A stretch of DNA of 64,000 bases from Diphasiastrum complanatum (Eukaryota; Streptophyta; Lycopodiopsida; Lycopodiales; Lycopodiaceae): NCBI GenBank assembly GCA_029204225.1, contig MU831549.1, positions 60,001 to 124,000 on the forward strand, written 5' to 3'. This document shows, piece after piece, positions 19,860 to 31,189 of the stretch. Below the pieces are notes generated by a model, which did no database searches, was not told where the DNA came from, and saw only the letters and a program-made list of their open reading frames with translations. The position numbers were made by a program, and so were the translations under genes. Position 1 is the stretch's first letter. Each line of letters opens with the position of its first letter.

Positions 19860-21974
19860 TGTAGTGCAGGCATTCCGGGAACCACGACTTAGTTTCCCAG
19901 GCTTCAGCTCTTGCCGTCTGAACCCACTTGACATACAAGCAACCAACTCGCCAACAACGATCAGACTTAACCCACTTGAAGTTCCAAAAACCAACATTGA
20001 GATCCAACCTGGCGCCATGCCAGATCGGGGGTCCCGATGTGCGTGACTTCCCTCCAAGCAAGCCGCCCGACATACTTCAAACTTAACCAACTCGAAGCTT
20101 CGTTACAAATGAGTAACATCCATTCCAAGCAAGCGGTCTGACTTACATCAAACTTAACCAACTGAAAGCTTCGTCATGAGCACTGAAAGCCAACCTGGCG
20201 CCGTGCCAAACTGGATAGTCATAAATTGGTAACTTCCACCCAAGCAAGCCATCCAACTCAGCCGACAGGTTAGATCTCGTTCTCCAAGAGCTTAACCCAT
20301 TCACATTCATGCAAGGAACACTCAGAACCACAAACTGCGACAGATATGAAGACAACCGGTTCCTGGACCGAATGGTCTCGATAGCATACCTTTGGCGCCG
20401 TGGACCGAATGGTCCCGACGGCATATTGTTGGCGTCCCGGAATATGACCCTCAGCTATGTGCCAGATCAAAAAGTCTGAAGCGGCCTTACAACTAACGCT
20501 TTTACCGAACACTGGAACCCAGAAGGTGTCAGAGTCAGTTTGAGAAAAATCCCACTTTATTAATAAATCTGAGAAGGTTACATTTCAAGTGTGTGACCGG
20601 CCCTAGTCTCCGGGGAGCTAGCATGCCAAGGCGGGGCACCAGGACAACATTCCAGCAAGGGAGACTAAGACTTGGTTGGAGCTCGCCCTGAGTCACAACC
20701 CGCACTCCCCTATAGTATTGGTGGGATTCGCCACCTCCCCTCATACCAAGTACTCTACCCATGCTGGTAAAGCACATTTTCTCTCTCTATAATTTATTGA
20801 TCCCCAGGCTTCCTTTAATCATGCCTAGATCGTGTGAGATGATTGCACATCGATCTGAGCTCTCTGGACTTCTCCTAGAACCGATCAAAGAATTTCAGCC
20901 ATAGGAACTTGGCGCCAGCTGAATTCTAGTCACAGTGGTGTCAGTGGCGTCGGGAGCAGCAGGGGCGCTGCTGACACCAGGGACAAAGCTGGCGTTGGTG
21001 GCGTCGGCAGTAAAGCTTGTAAAAGTAACTTTACAACATCCACCCCACCTTTATAAAATCTAATGTCCTCATCAGATGTCTAATTAAAGTAAAGGTGTCT
21101 CCCATTTAAAATTAACTATACATTTGAGCTACTTGGCACAGTACTCAATTTACTGACCACCTTTCATTAACATTGATGCTGGCACACCACAAGTCGGAGG
21201 CTCAGCTCTTTGTACTGAAAAATTACATAATTTAAAAATATCACTTTGTTTGGAAAAAGCGTAGATTTTATATCGCTTACGTAAAACCCAAGAACCTTAT
21301 TAACTGGTGACAGAGGCGTTTCTGTGAAATGTTTGCCCCTGTCACTTTTGACTTTTGACTGTGGAACTACTTTGAGCTCTTGATTTGTCCTTGATGCACT
21401 TTGTGAGCTCCAGATTTGATCAGTTCCGCACAAGTATCAGGGCTTCCTGAGCCAGAGGATTTATTGTTTGATTGCCCACTTTATGGTCCACTCCGTGCCT
21501 TGTTGTTTTTTGCACCTTGATTTCTCTCCTTGTCCCAGCCTGCTCTTGATACTTATCCTTTTTGGCTCTTTAAGGTAGGCAAAGATTGAGTACTCTGCAA
21601 CGCACCTCTCACTTAGCTTGAAGTAGTTGTCTTTGAATCAACCCAAATGTAACCATTAACCTCGTGGAGAGCCAAGGGGTCACACCAGTTTGATCTGCAT
21701 ACGAACTATCTCTTTGCGTTTGTTTGAAGCACCATGTCCGTCGTGCAAAACTTGACTTTCACAATTCCATCACTAGTCAGTTGCCTCACAGTCAAAACAA
21801 GAAGTGTACATCTAGCTTGGCTTCAAGTAGCTCTCTTTGAATCAGACACATGCACCCAAAGTTTGCACTAGTCCGATTTTCAATACGAACTGTCCCTTAG
21901 CATCTATTCGAAGTACCAAGTCTCTCGTGCAAGACTCAACTTTCACAGTTCCTTCATTGATCAGCTGCTTTACA
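19860..21974 (-). mobile_element. Large (~2.1 kb) LTR, 5' LTR of a minus-strand element
   Basis: The plus strand begins TGTAGTGCAGGCATTCC and ends CAGCTGCTTTACA, TG..CA ends, with a primer-binding site at the left edge. It is homologous along its length to 45822-48005. Short open frames within it (for example 20143-20424) are not genes. The GGCGCC-rich block seen in the other copy is here largely changed to GGTGTC, GACACC or GGCGTC (20910-21015). No matching 3' LTR of the same element is in place. Confidence 0.8.
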
Positions 21975-22090
21975 AGTCGCAACCCACACTCCCCTATAGT
22001 ATTGGTGGGATTCCCCACCTCCCCTCATACCAAGTACTCTACCCAGGCTGGTAAAGCACGTTTTCTCTCTCTATAATTTATTGATCCCCA
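21975..22090. repeat. Second, partial copy of an internal segment of the large LTR
   Basis: Directly after the LTR end, the sequence from AGTCGCAACCCACACTCCCC to TTATTGATCCCCA repeats 20690-20805. At 22090 it switches abruptly to the transposase-like gene. This is either an older LTR into which the complete LTR was inserted or a recombination scar. Confidence 0.75.
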
Positions 22091-22107
22091 ATCTGTTTTT
22101 TTTGCAG

Positions 22108-24038
22108 ATCTGCATTAGTAGCTCCTCGGAATATTAAAGACAATGCTTCACTAGGAATGTCATTGGGCACAATATTGACATGCAAATCCACTGAGCGTAT
22201 CATGATGAACAATAGGATTTTAAATGTAAAGTGTAAATTAGCAGAGTCTTTGATGGTGGACATTCAAAATTTTTTAGATACGACTATAGTTCAGGGTGCT
22301 TGTGATTTTGCAGGTATTAGCAGGGAAGCATATGCAACAATATTTAAACTAATTAGAGTAGCTTTTAAGCAAATTCAAATTAGAAAATTCCCAATCCCTA
22401 GGACATATCACTTGAAGAAAGAGAGGGATACATTAAACATAGGTATGCATAAGATCACTGGAACTCCAATTCATATTGAGGAGGTGTATGAAATTGATGG
22501 AAGATCGATATTCTATAATTCATCAAACAATTTATTTGTTGATCTAAATTACTTGCTGAGATACATCGTCACATTCTATGATATAACATATGAAAAGGTG
22601 AATGGCAAAATAATCATAGTACTTAAGTTAGATGAGTCAGAAATTGTAAAAGAGCAGAAGATGGAGAGGCTTAGTATAACTCTCATGAATGATGCCCTAT
22701 CACAAACAGGGAACCAAGAAGATTTCAGATTTAGTGTCCAGTCAAAAAATGATATATGGTGGTTGGCAGCATTTCAGGTAACTAGCCTCATTATTACATT
22801 ACATTCATTGAATAGTATTAATACATTGTAAACTAAGTCTGATTAATTCTTTGGACAGGTGCTGAAAGAGGATCATGATATATTATCATGGATATTCTCA
22901 AGGACGTCTTATCCAAGGATCATCAAGGACCATATGGATGGAGGACTTCTCAATGTTCCAGGAGTTGGAGACTTCAATGTTGAATGGCACTTAGCAGGTG
23001 ATTTGAAAACATTGAAATGTATGTATAATGTCTCTCACGGTGCTACATCAAAACATCCTTGTTTGTACTGCATGAAAATGGCAAAAGATGTAACTAGGAG
23101 TATAGGAATCACTAGAGAATATGTAGATCCAAACTAGAAGCCTGTGCTGCCTATCGCCTTGAAAAATGTGCATGTTTGCACTCTTCATGCAGAAGTTAGA
23201 TTAATAGAAAAGATCATTTATCTTTATATAGTTTTTGCTTGGAATACTAAGCCAGCATCATTAGCAAAGGAAGCTATCTCTCGATTAGAAGATGTTTTAT
23301 CAAAAGCAGGACTCCATAAAGGACATGTCAAAATTCAAAAACATGAAAAGCTTTCAGGAAAGAATGGGAACATGCCAACTAAGCCAAGCATAGGACGAGA
23401 AAAAGCACGTCGTTTCCTATCAAATCATACTGGTAAGGCTTCTAATATTCAACACTCAGTCTGGACAGATATTATTGCTACCACTCAATACTTCAAGAAA
23501 GACGGAAAAACCAGAGTACTAAAAGTTGATGTATGGAAAAAGCTTGATAGTATGATTGCTATTTTAAGAAAAGCAAAATACTCTGATATTGATAAGAAAG
23601 CTATCCAAAGGACTTGTGTCGATTTTGTTAATGCAATATCAAAAGCATGGGGAGAAGATCACATCACTCATTACATGATTAGTATAAAATTTTCAAAATA
23701 CTTCAATTTTTCATATATATTTAGATCCAAACATAAGACTAACATTATGATTTTCACATATGCAGCACATACTAAGAGATCATGCAACATTTTTTGCAAA
23801 TACATATGGAAGCTTGAGTGTATGGTCATCACAAGGGATGGAGAAGTCACACGGGCAAGCACGAGCAGCATTTCATCGAAATACACAACATGGAGGAACC
23901 AATGAAAAACAAAACTACATTTGTCAATTGTTTCAGTGGTTCTACCGCAGAGTTCAAATTCGACATATAACAAGTCCACACAATCATAACAAGTTTAGAA
24001 AAGCATGCAAGTTCATACAGGAAGAGAAAGTTAGATGA
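22108..24038 (+). pseudogene. Transposase-like gene with three visible exons; one stop and one mutated splice donor
   Basis: Exon A is 22108-22777, preceded by the acceptor CTGTTTTTTTTGCAG; its 5' partner exon is missing. An 81-bp intron (22778-22858, CAG|GTAACT..GGACAG) joins it in frame to exon B (22859-23677). An 88-bp intron (23678-23765) leads to exon C (23766-24038). Together about 587 codons. Features: VLKLDESEIVKEQKMERLS (acidic residue after a beta-like hydrophobic run); DFNVEWHLAGDLKTLKCMYN with KHPCLYC, a Cys pair; NVHVCTLHAEVRLIEKI; and SVWSSQGMEKSH with a conserved Glu. This pattern could be an RNase-H-fold DDE nuclease with a CxxC insert, but I cannot name the family. Damage is light: a TAG at 23135-23137 and ATTAGT instead of GTTAGT at the second donor. 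A fragment of the same family is at 7785-8950. Confidence 0.65.
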
Positions 24039-24270
24039 TTGTTGAGTAGAAGACCATCATTGTCATTAAATCATGACATGTTCAGAATTGCTTTGCAAAT
24101 TCATTGAACAAGAGAGGAGAAATACTCAATGTAAATGTATTGATTGTATTATAACAAAATACAAAGTGTCAACTATTCATCATCAGATCTTGTGTCAGAT
24201 TCTATGGCAGTATTGTCATGAAAAAATTCTCTGCTAGCGTATGCATCTAATAGATGTGCATTGTCATGCT
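24038..24270 (+). other. 3' flank of the transposase-like gene
   Basis: Noncoding, matched by the left copy up to GATGTGCATT near 24268 (7785 in the other copy), after which the two diverge. This common breakpoint may mark the end of the mobile unit. Confidence 0.5.
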
Positions 24271-24615
24271 GGTGGAATTCCATATTCCATCCTTACAAGT
24301 AGCATATAATCTTCAGCTAGATCATTGACAGATCCTAGCTTATAGATTATTACACCTAGAAGAACTCTATGAGACTCGCCGAATCAGCATCCATGCCCAA
24401 CAAGTCCACAAACATTAACAAAAGGCATGTTATGATCAATCCTTAAAACTCAAAGAGTTCTAGGTTGGAGACAAGGTCCTCTTATACCAAGCTAAAGCCT
24501 TGAAAGGAAAACTAAAATTTTCTGGCCAAGGACCTTATGTAATCAAAAAGTATTTGTCTCTAGTTACGTACAAGTCTAAACCCTACAAGGTGATATTTTA
24601 GACATTTTGGTCAAT
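24270..24615 (+). pseudogene. Ty3/gypsy integrase C-terminal fragment
   Basis: The plus strand reads a run such as IPSLQVAYNLQLDH, then RLEELYETRRISIHAQQVHK and, after stops, VGDKVLLYQAKALKGKLKFS and GQGPYVIKK. This is the GPY/F-containing C-terminal domain of plant non-chromodomain gypsy integrases. Several stops; no core domain. Confidence 0.75.
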
Positions 24616-24639
24616 GAAAGCAGACTCCGAAAGTACAAC

Positions 24640-25280
24640 AAGCTATGTTTTTATCTTGATATATACTAAGTTTGTTTATTTCCTAAATTCTGTTATTTAA
24701 TTCTGTTTACTACTTGTTTGACATTTTGACAAAAAAAAATTGATATGTTTCTTATTTAGAATATCAAGATATTCTCAAATCAGGACTACAATCAGTCTTT
24801 TTATATCCAACCACAAGATTCATTCTTTTTCTGGAGTTTTGATGTACAATCATACTAGATAGAATTCGCTCAAATCCATTTTTACTGTCCACGATTCATT
24901 TATTCCTCCACGAATTCTATCTCAGAGTTAAACTTTTCAAAAATAGAAAAATCAATTTTTTGCATCAAATCCTCACAGACAAAATTCGTAGATAATTCCT
25001 TGTGCCTCAAAATTACCTCCACGATTTCTCTGTCATATCCACAAATTCTAATCAAACCAATTTTTGTACTGTCAGTCATTTTTACTCATTTTGTACAAAA
25101 AAACCACTTACAAAAACTCATCGGACCTCAAAACATTGCCTTGAATTTCGTAAACCTCACTAGGAAACTGTGGGCACTAAGGATGATTATTGGGAGAAGT
25201 TACGATTTCTTATTAAAAAAAGTCTATATATAGGCCTCACCCATTCTCTCCACGAGTTCAATCTAGATTTCTGCAAGAGA
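24640..25280 (+). other. LTR-like noncoding DNA with TATA box
   Basis: AT-rich, no coding pattern. TATATATA at 25225-25232, about 60 bp before the gag-like frame at 25285, suggests a retroelement promoter or leader. LTR boundaries are not evident. Confidence 0.35.
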
Positions 25281-25284
25281 ATTC

Positions 25285-26340
25285 ATGCTGAAAATTTTTA
25301 AAATTTTCAACATCTCCAAAACTATCAAGAATTGTTTTTTCACTACTGCTATCATGACTTCCAAAGACTCATCGCTCTCACTACATCGTCGTAAGGTCCC
25401 CAAACATTTTTTAGACAATTTATCATTGATTTATATCAAGAACTATCTTGCAGTGCTGATACTGGCCAAAGATATCTTAACAAACATTGGATTTGATCTC
25501 ACCCATTTCACTGATCATCAGAGTGAGAGTCTGGTCTGAGCGGCCTATTGACATATTCAGATGAGTTTCATTCTTTCAAACTCACCTCCAAGGATGACAA
25601 TTACAACATAATCGACATCTCTCCAGAATGCTTACAATGCATAGGATTTTCAAATCTGGGTGAGATGATTCACGACAGTCATGATTCTTAATATTTCACG
25701 AAGTTCTTGCAAGAAGACGACAAAACCATTGCACAGACCAATGACGACATATCGATTAAGCTAATCAAGGATTCTAAGCTTCAGGCAGCCGCAGAAATTC
25801 TCGTGCACATGGTCGAGGTACACAACACCAAGATGGATCGCATCCCACCAAGCAATCTATTTTCATTAACTTTGACCATGGATGATCCAACCAAGAATTA
25901 CAAGTGGGCAGAGAAAGTCGCCGGCAAATTATGTGTGGCCTTGAAAGCCAAGAAATCCCCTACCAAGTGTGGCTATCTCTTGCACATGTTGGTCGCACAA
26001 CATCTGGGACAACGAACGGCCGCCACACTGAAAGACTAGAGGAAGTCTATCCTAGCACAAAAAAAATGGGCCACCTGATAGGTATCAGCAGAAACTTCCT
26101 CACCTACACCTCCCACAAAGAAGCAAAAAGGCAAGGCAATAAGCATCGAGACCGGTATTTCCCCTTATATCTTATCTAGTGATATAGGGACAGAGTATGC
26201 TGAATCCAGAGCGAGCTTGAAATCCTCTAAATTCCCAAAGGAGGTTCTAGCGTAGCAAGAGACCCTACTCCAACAGGCCCAACAACGAAGACAAGTGGTA
26301 GCTAAGAATATCAACAAAATTGATATCAATGATAGGGATT
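25285..26340 (+). pseudogene. Gag-like polyprotein remnant, gypsy type suspected
   Basis: Successive open pieces: 25285-25539 (MTSKDSSLSLHRRKVPKHFL, DILTNIGFDLTHFTDHQSE), then after stops KLTSKDDNYNIIDISPECLQ, then 25707-26039 (ISIKLIKDSKLQAAAEILVH, RIPPSNLFSLTLTMDDPTKN, YLLHMLVAQHLGQRTAATLK). A Lys-rich tail (PTPPTKKQKGKAISIE) follows near 26110. The arrangement is like the capsid region of large plant gypsy elements and follows the integrase end at 24270, but no diagnostic motif fixes the family. Confidence 0.4.
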
Positions 26341-26780
26341 TCTAGATCAAAAATTTGTTCGTTATCGGCCAGAGGAGTATAGGTACAATCATCCTGATGT
26401 TGAGCACAATAATCGGCATTCACACAATCAATGGTAGCCAAACTGTGACTCTAGTTTATGATATCAGTAGATTCAACATAATGACCTTTTTCTTGAGTGG
26501 AATGGTATGGCTCAAATATTGAATTAGAAGTAGAGGATCCCTCATTGTGGAAACATGCACGTTTGAGTTTGTTAGATGAATCAATGGTAACAGAGCTATC
26601 TCTATTACCAAAGGTGACTCATCCTTTGCTCCAGTCGTGAATGACTCTTGCATTGGTGAGCCATGAGAGACCAAGTAGTAAATAATATATAATTTGCTTA
26701 GAGGAGTATGTTGGTTGAGTAGTATCGTCCACACAATAAGTTGCTGGGCAACAACACAATCGATAGCATCAAAAGACTAA
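26340..26780. other. No gene assigned
   Basis: A 92-codon minus-strand open stretch (26456-26734, HGSPMQESFTTGAKDESPLV) is of uncertain origin. I see no motif that supports a call. Confidence 0.3.
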
Positions 26781-27975
26781 GACCAGAGTCTTTTGCAAGT
26801 ACTGCAAGAGACCAACCACGACATCAAGGATTGTCGAGTTCTCAGGCATAACGAAGCCAAGAAGAAGATACAGCAGGACGGAGGATCTGATTTTGTCAGA
26901 ATCTCTCAAGAAGAATCAACTCTGCTAATGATACAAGATTTACCCATCAGAGATGCGATGGATTGGTATCTTGATTCTTGTGCTTCTCAGCACATGACAG
27001 CATGTAAGTCCTTATTCGAAGACCTCACACCAGTAGATTCGAGGTATGTCTACTTCGATGACTCAAGTGCATTAGAGATTGGAGGCAAAGGATCTGTATG
27101 TCTCTATCTTCCTAATGGTAAGCTGACCTTGCTCAAGGATAGATTTATTGTCAATCAGCAAGTTTATTGATCAGGGCTGCAAAGCCTCGTTCGATTCAAA
27201 GTAGTGTACCATTCTGGACAAGCATGACAAAGAACTATTCTCTACAAACAAAGAAGGTAATTTGTATGTTCCGGGTCACGAATATGCACTTTCCACAAAC
27301 CGAGTACTTCAAATGCCCAGTTATGGCATCAAAGATTAGGACATCTAAACATGAGATCAATCTTGTATATGCATCATAATTCTATGGTCAAGGATTTGAA
27401 TCTTAATTGCCTCCACTGACATTCGACATGTCTTTGAAATGTGCCTACTGGGCAAACAACCTAGATCAAGATTCCCAAAGGGACAAGCCACTAGAGCTAA
27501 GTCCATTCTAGAATTAATACATAGTGATCTGTGCGGTCCTATGAATATTCTCTCTCTAGGTTTTGCACTATATTTTATCACTTTTATTGATGATTATTCT
27601 AGATTTACCAGCATTATGTTCACCACGAACAAGTTTGAGGCTTTTAATTGTTTAAAGACTTCCAATAGTTCGCTGAGACACAAACTGGTCAACGACTCAA
27701 AACCCTTCGTACTGACAGCGGTGGAGAGTTTTTGTCAAACGAAATGTTTGACTATTTGGGATCATTCGGCATTTATCATCAGTTCGCCACCAGCTACACA
27801 CCACAATAGAATGGAGTAGCCGAAAGGAAGAACCGAACATTACTATATGCAACACGATCAATGATGTCAAATGCTCAGCTCACCAAGAACTTTTGGGCTG
27901 AAGCTATTTCAACAGCGTGCTATTTGCAAAACTATTCAAGTACCAAAGCAGTTGAGTCAAAGACTCCCTTCGAAG
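26780..27975 (+). pseudogene. Copia zinc knuckle, protease and integrase fragment
   Basis: The frame at 26793-27170 has QETNHDIKDCRVLRHNEAKK (zinc-knuckle end; the CKYCK half lies just upstream in another frame), then MDWYLDSCASQHMTACKSLF, the copia retropepsin start with D-S-C-A-S-x-H. Later CLLGKQPRSRFPKGQATRAK, LELIHSDLCGPMNILSLG and FITFIDDYSRFTSIMF give the integrase core with the first catalytic Asp. Frameshifts then lead to the WAEAISTACYL-type helix near 27900. The same family is present in minus orientation at 39210-41240. The fragment stops near 27975 at a chimeric junction. Confidence 0.85.
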
Positions 27976-28019
27976 CCCAATATCGTTGTTTCTACCAATG
28001 ATCTCGTTACTATACCAGA

Positions 28020-28256
28020 ATGGATCCATCTTCTAGTTCATCTCTGATTGAAAAAATCGACGGAGAGAACTACCATCTCTGGAAGTTCAAAATGAGAGTC
28101 GTTCTACTAACCAAAGAACTGTGGGACATAGTTGATGGTACTGAAGTCAAGCCAGAGGGAGATGCATCCAGCATCACCAAATGGAGACAACGAGATGGCA
28201 AGGCATTTGCCTTAATCTCAAATTCTTCACATGAAATAGACAGTAGCATTGTGTAG
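28020..28256 (+). pseudogene. Copia gag N-terminus, truncated
   Basis: An ATG at 28020 begins MDPSSSSSLIEKIDGENYHL, then WKFKMRVVLLTKELWDIVDG, the usual start of copia gag (F/I-x-G-x-N-Y-x-x-W-K-x-x-M). The frame ends at 78 residues where the right arm of the inverted duplication takes over. Upstream there is no LTR or primer site; it abuts integrase DNA of another copia copy. Confidence 0.8.
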
Positions 28257-28805
28257 TTAATTCAAAAATTGTTTCAAGTATATTAGTTGATTAATTGTTA
28301 TAATGTTTGTTGCCTATATAATAGTTATAAATGTTGGAAGTTGGAACTTTTTATTAGTTAATATCAATTTTCAAAGATTCATCAGGAGTTAGCATAGACA
28401 CTGCATAACAATCAACTCCTTTAAGTTTGAATCCTAAACCTTAAATTCAACTTTTCAAGTTTCGAATGATAACAAAGTACTTAAAAATTAGTAGTTGTTG
28501 AATCACTCAGTGTCAAGTTTCAACTCAATGTCCAAGGCCCATGGGATTGTCAAGACATTCAGGACATACATTTACTTTGGTCTACATTTTGTTGTGCTGC
28601 AATTTCATGCAAGGGTGGTATGGGCTATTTTTAAAAGTTGAGATTTATTTAGAAAAAAAAAGTAAGAATGTGCCCACAGTGGAGAAAAGGAGTTTTTAAT
28701 ACACAGATCAGCCACATCTAAAATTAGGATTTAAGTTGATTTTTTATCAGATTTGTTGTTTGTTTAGTGGAAGGGCTAGATGGGTTGTCTGCATGACATG
28801 TAGCT

Positions 28806-29066
28806 TTGCAGAAGTCCCATAACCAAAAAATGCTTCTTGGTTTCCAAGGGAAGCTCGAACTTGGGACCAAAGAAACTTTGGATGCCAAGCTAACCAACTA
28901 GGCCAACCCCTTTGGGTCATAACCATATAATGCTTCTTGGTTTCCAAGGGGAGGCTCGAACTTGGGACCAAAGAAACTTTCGATGTCCATAACCAAAGAA
29001 TGCTTCTTGGTTTCCAAGGGGAGTCTCGAATCTGAGACCAAAGAAACTTTGGATGTCAAGCTAACC
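28806..29066 (-). repeat. SINE-like segments, right-arm copy
   Basis: Mirror image of 3600-3860, including the pol III A-box-like and B-box-like motifs on the minus strand (about 28886-28905 and 28850-28869). Confidence 0.5.
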
Positions 29067-29584
29067 AAGGGGGAATGTCGTATGCTTATAGTGCTGTTTG
29101 AACGTCTCCGTGTATGTGAACTGCTTAGCTAGTCAATGGCTTTTTGAGGTTCGAGATTCGGATTCTTAAGTCTCTAAAGCGAATGAGGATTCTATGAAAA
29201 CCCTAATAACGTGAGAGATGTTAGAAAGGGGGCTTGTGATATGAAGAGAGAGAGAGAATCGTTCATTGATCTACATAAGCAATGCGAGAGAAATTGAACA
29301 CGAGCATTTATTAATCTGCACAACAAATGTAGGTGAGAGAGAAAAGCATTCATTAATCTACTTAATACAGTAAGTGGCATAAGTAACGCCTGGGGTAACC
29401 AGCATGACCAATCACTTATTCTGTGATAACCTAAACATGTATATTCTACCTTGAACTACACATCTCTATTACCAGTGCAACACCGGCCTTATTCTACATA
29501 ATTTGTATTACCAGTTTTAACGTATATTCGAAAAGAAAATGTAGAAACTAAGGATCTGTAGAACTCCATCGCCGTGACATGCTG

Positions 29585-29917
29585 TTACTGATCATTCGCA
29601 TTCGCAGTGATAGTGGGCTTCGCATTCTGCAAACTGGGTTTTATTGTTTTATCCTCTTTGTCATTTCTCGGCTTCAGCTCAGAAAGATGATCCAAATCAC
29701 GAAATAAGACACAGCTTTCAGCAAAAGAAGCCATGGCTACACCGGCGCCCACAAAGCAAAAGAGGAAGAGCATTGCAAAGAGCATGCTGTAGGCCTCTGA
29801 AACGCATTGCACCAGCTTCGCCAGGCTCCCATGCTGATTCTTTTGCGATCTGTCTTCATTTTCAGCATAATACATATGAAGGGCTCGCACTGCTGCGCTT
29901 GATGAATCAGCCTCCAT
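29585..29917 (-). CDS. Small single-pass membrane protein, 110 residues (right-arm copy)
   Basis: Identical in its 110 residues to the product of 2749-3081: polar N-terminus MEADSSSAAVRALHMYYAEN, one hydrophobic helix at residues ~42-65, and a charged C-terminal tail ending ANANDQ. The only nearby difference is upstream of the chosen start (Leu instead of Phe in the in-frame extension). The promoter (TATA at 30110-30118) and 5' leader palindrome are also kept. It lies antisense between a copia gag start (28020-28256) and copia integrase/RT (31190-32190), all on the plus strand. Expression and function are unknown. Confidence 0.6.
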   Translation of the reverse strand: MEADSSSAAVRALHMYYAENEDRSQKNQHGSLAKLVQCVSEAYSMLFAMLFLFCFVGAGVAMASFAESCVLFRDLDHLSELKPRNDKEDKTIKPSLQNAKPTITANANDQ

Positions 29918-30109
29918 CTTTACTGACAAACACCACAAACCAAGCAAGGATCTTTACTGAAAAAAAAACGATGTCTGTTGTGGGTTGCCAAAGGAACAAG
30001 GCCCGCTGATTAAGATCAGAAAGTTCGAAGTCCCCAAGTGCACTTGGAACTTCGGAATTCCAAAATTATCTATCTACTGGAACCATGAGAGCTAAAGTTT
30101 CATCCGGAA

Positions 30110-30118
30110 ATTTATATA
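30110..30118 (-). promoter_or_regulatory. TATA box of the right-arm small gene
   Basis: The minus strand reads TATATAAAT in the same CTTCC context as the left arm. Confidence 0.7.
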
Positions 30119-31189
30119 GGAAGTGAAGATGTGGCGATCAACTAGTTACCTGTGAAAGACCAGATTTTCTATTTATTTTAATGCTGTTCACGCTCTAGAA
30201 TGTAGGCAGATGAGCATTCCCTGTAAACAACGGGAGAAGAGTCCACAAATATCTAACGACAGACTTGAGAGGAAGGACATGACCCACACGCCACACACTG
30301 ACCCTAAACACGCTCTTCCATCCTCTTCCACGATGGCACCTCTTGTGCTCTTCTGGATGGCACCTCTTCTGGATGTAAGTGGGCCCTTCAATAGAAGAGG
30401 GGTTGAGGTAGTAATGTAGCTTTGCTTGGCATTGGATCTTCCTTGGTCTAACAAACCAATGACATCTCATTATGTTTTGACTTTGCTACCTACAAGTTTT
30501 GATTTGCACAATAATGTCCGCATGTGCTCACACTTTTTTTTTTGCAAGTGTGTTGGTTTACTCTAGCTTCTTAGTTCAACCGATTTTTTTCTTTTCCAAC
30601 CTTGAAGATTCCACAACTTTTAAAAGCTAGTCGATTTTTCATTCAAGTTCAAAAGTGCACTTGCAAATTGTTTATTGAAATTTTCTTAAGACATCAATTC
30701 TATGCAATTTGAAACTTAGTAGAAAATTAAAATACTTAAGAACCCTCAATATCAAACATACATTTGAAATACTTTTAGCTAAGTTTTTCAAAAGAAATCC
30801 AAAAAATAGTGATACTTATTGTAGCATGTATATCTACTTTCTAAAACTCAAAATAACCCAATATAAAATGTAAGTTTTTAAATGAAACATGTCAAAGTAT
30901 TCTAAACAATTTCTTCCTATTTTTGCATAAAGGAGGTAAGTTTCATGCTATTCACATTTTCAGCCGATTTTTAGACTTTTGGTTTTTTGCTTGTTTCAAG
31001 ATCAATCGATAAATTTCAAAACCAATCGATTGGTTGTAGGACTTTGCCGGTTCTCTATGAGCATTGTAGCTAGAGTAGCCCCACTCCCCCCGGATGGTTC
31101 CTTTAAATTAGCACTTTTTCCGTGCACAAATTCTCTTCATTGCCAAGGTTATAGGCACTCTTATTCAACTTGGCTAAGTTGACTTAAGG

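Noticed and set aside
22108-24038. Assignment of the transposase-like gene to hAT, MULE, CACTA or PIF/Harbinger
   Set aside because: None of the signature motifs of those groups is visible to me; naming a superfamily would need a profile search.
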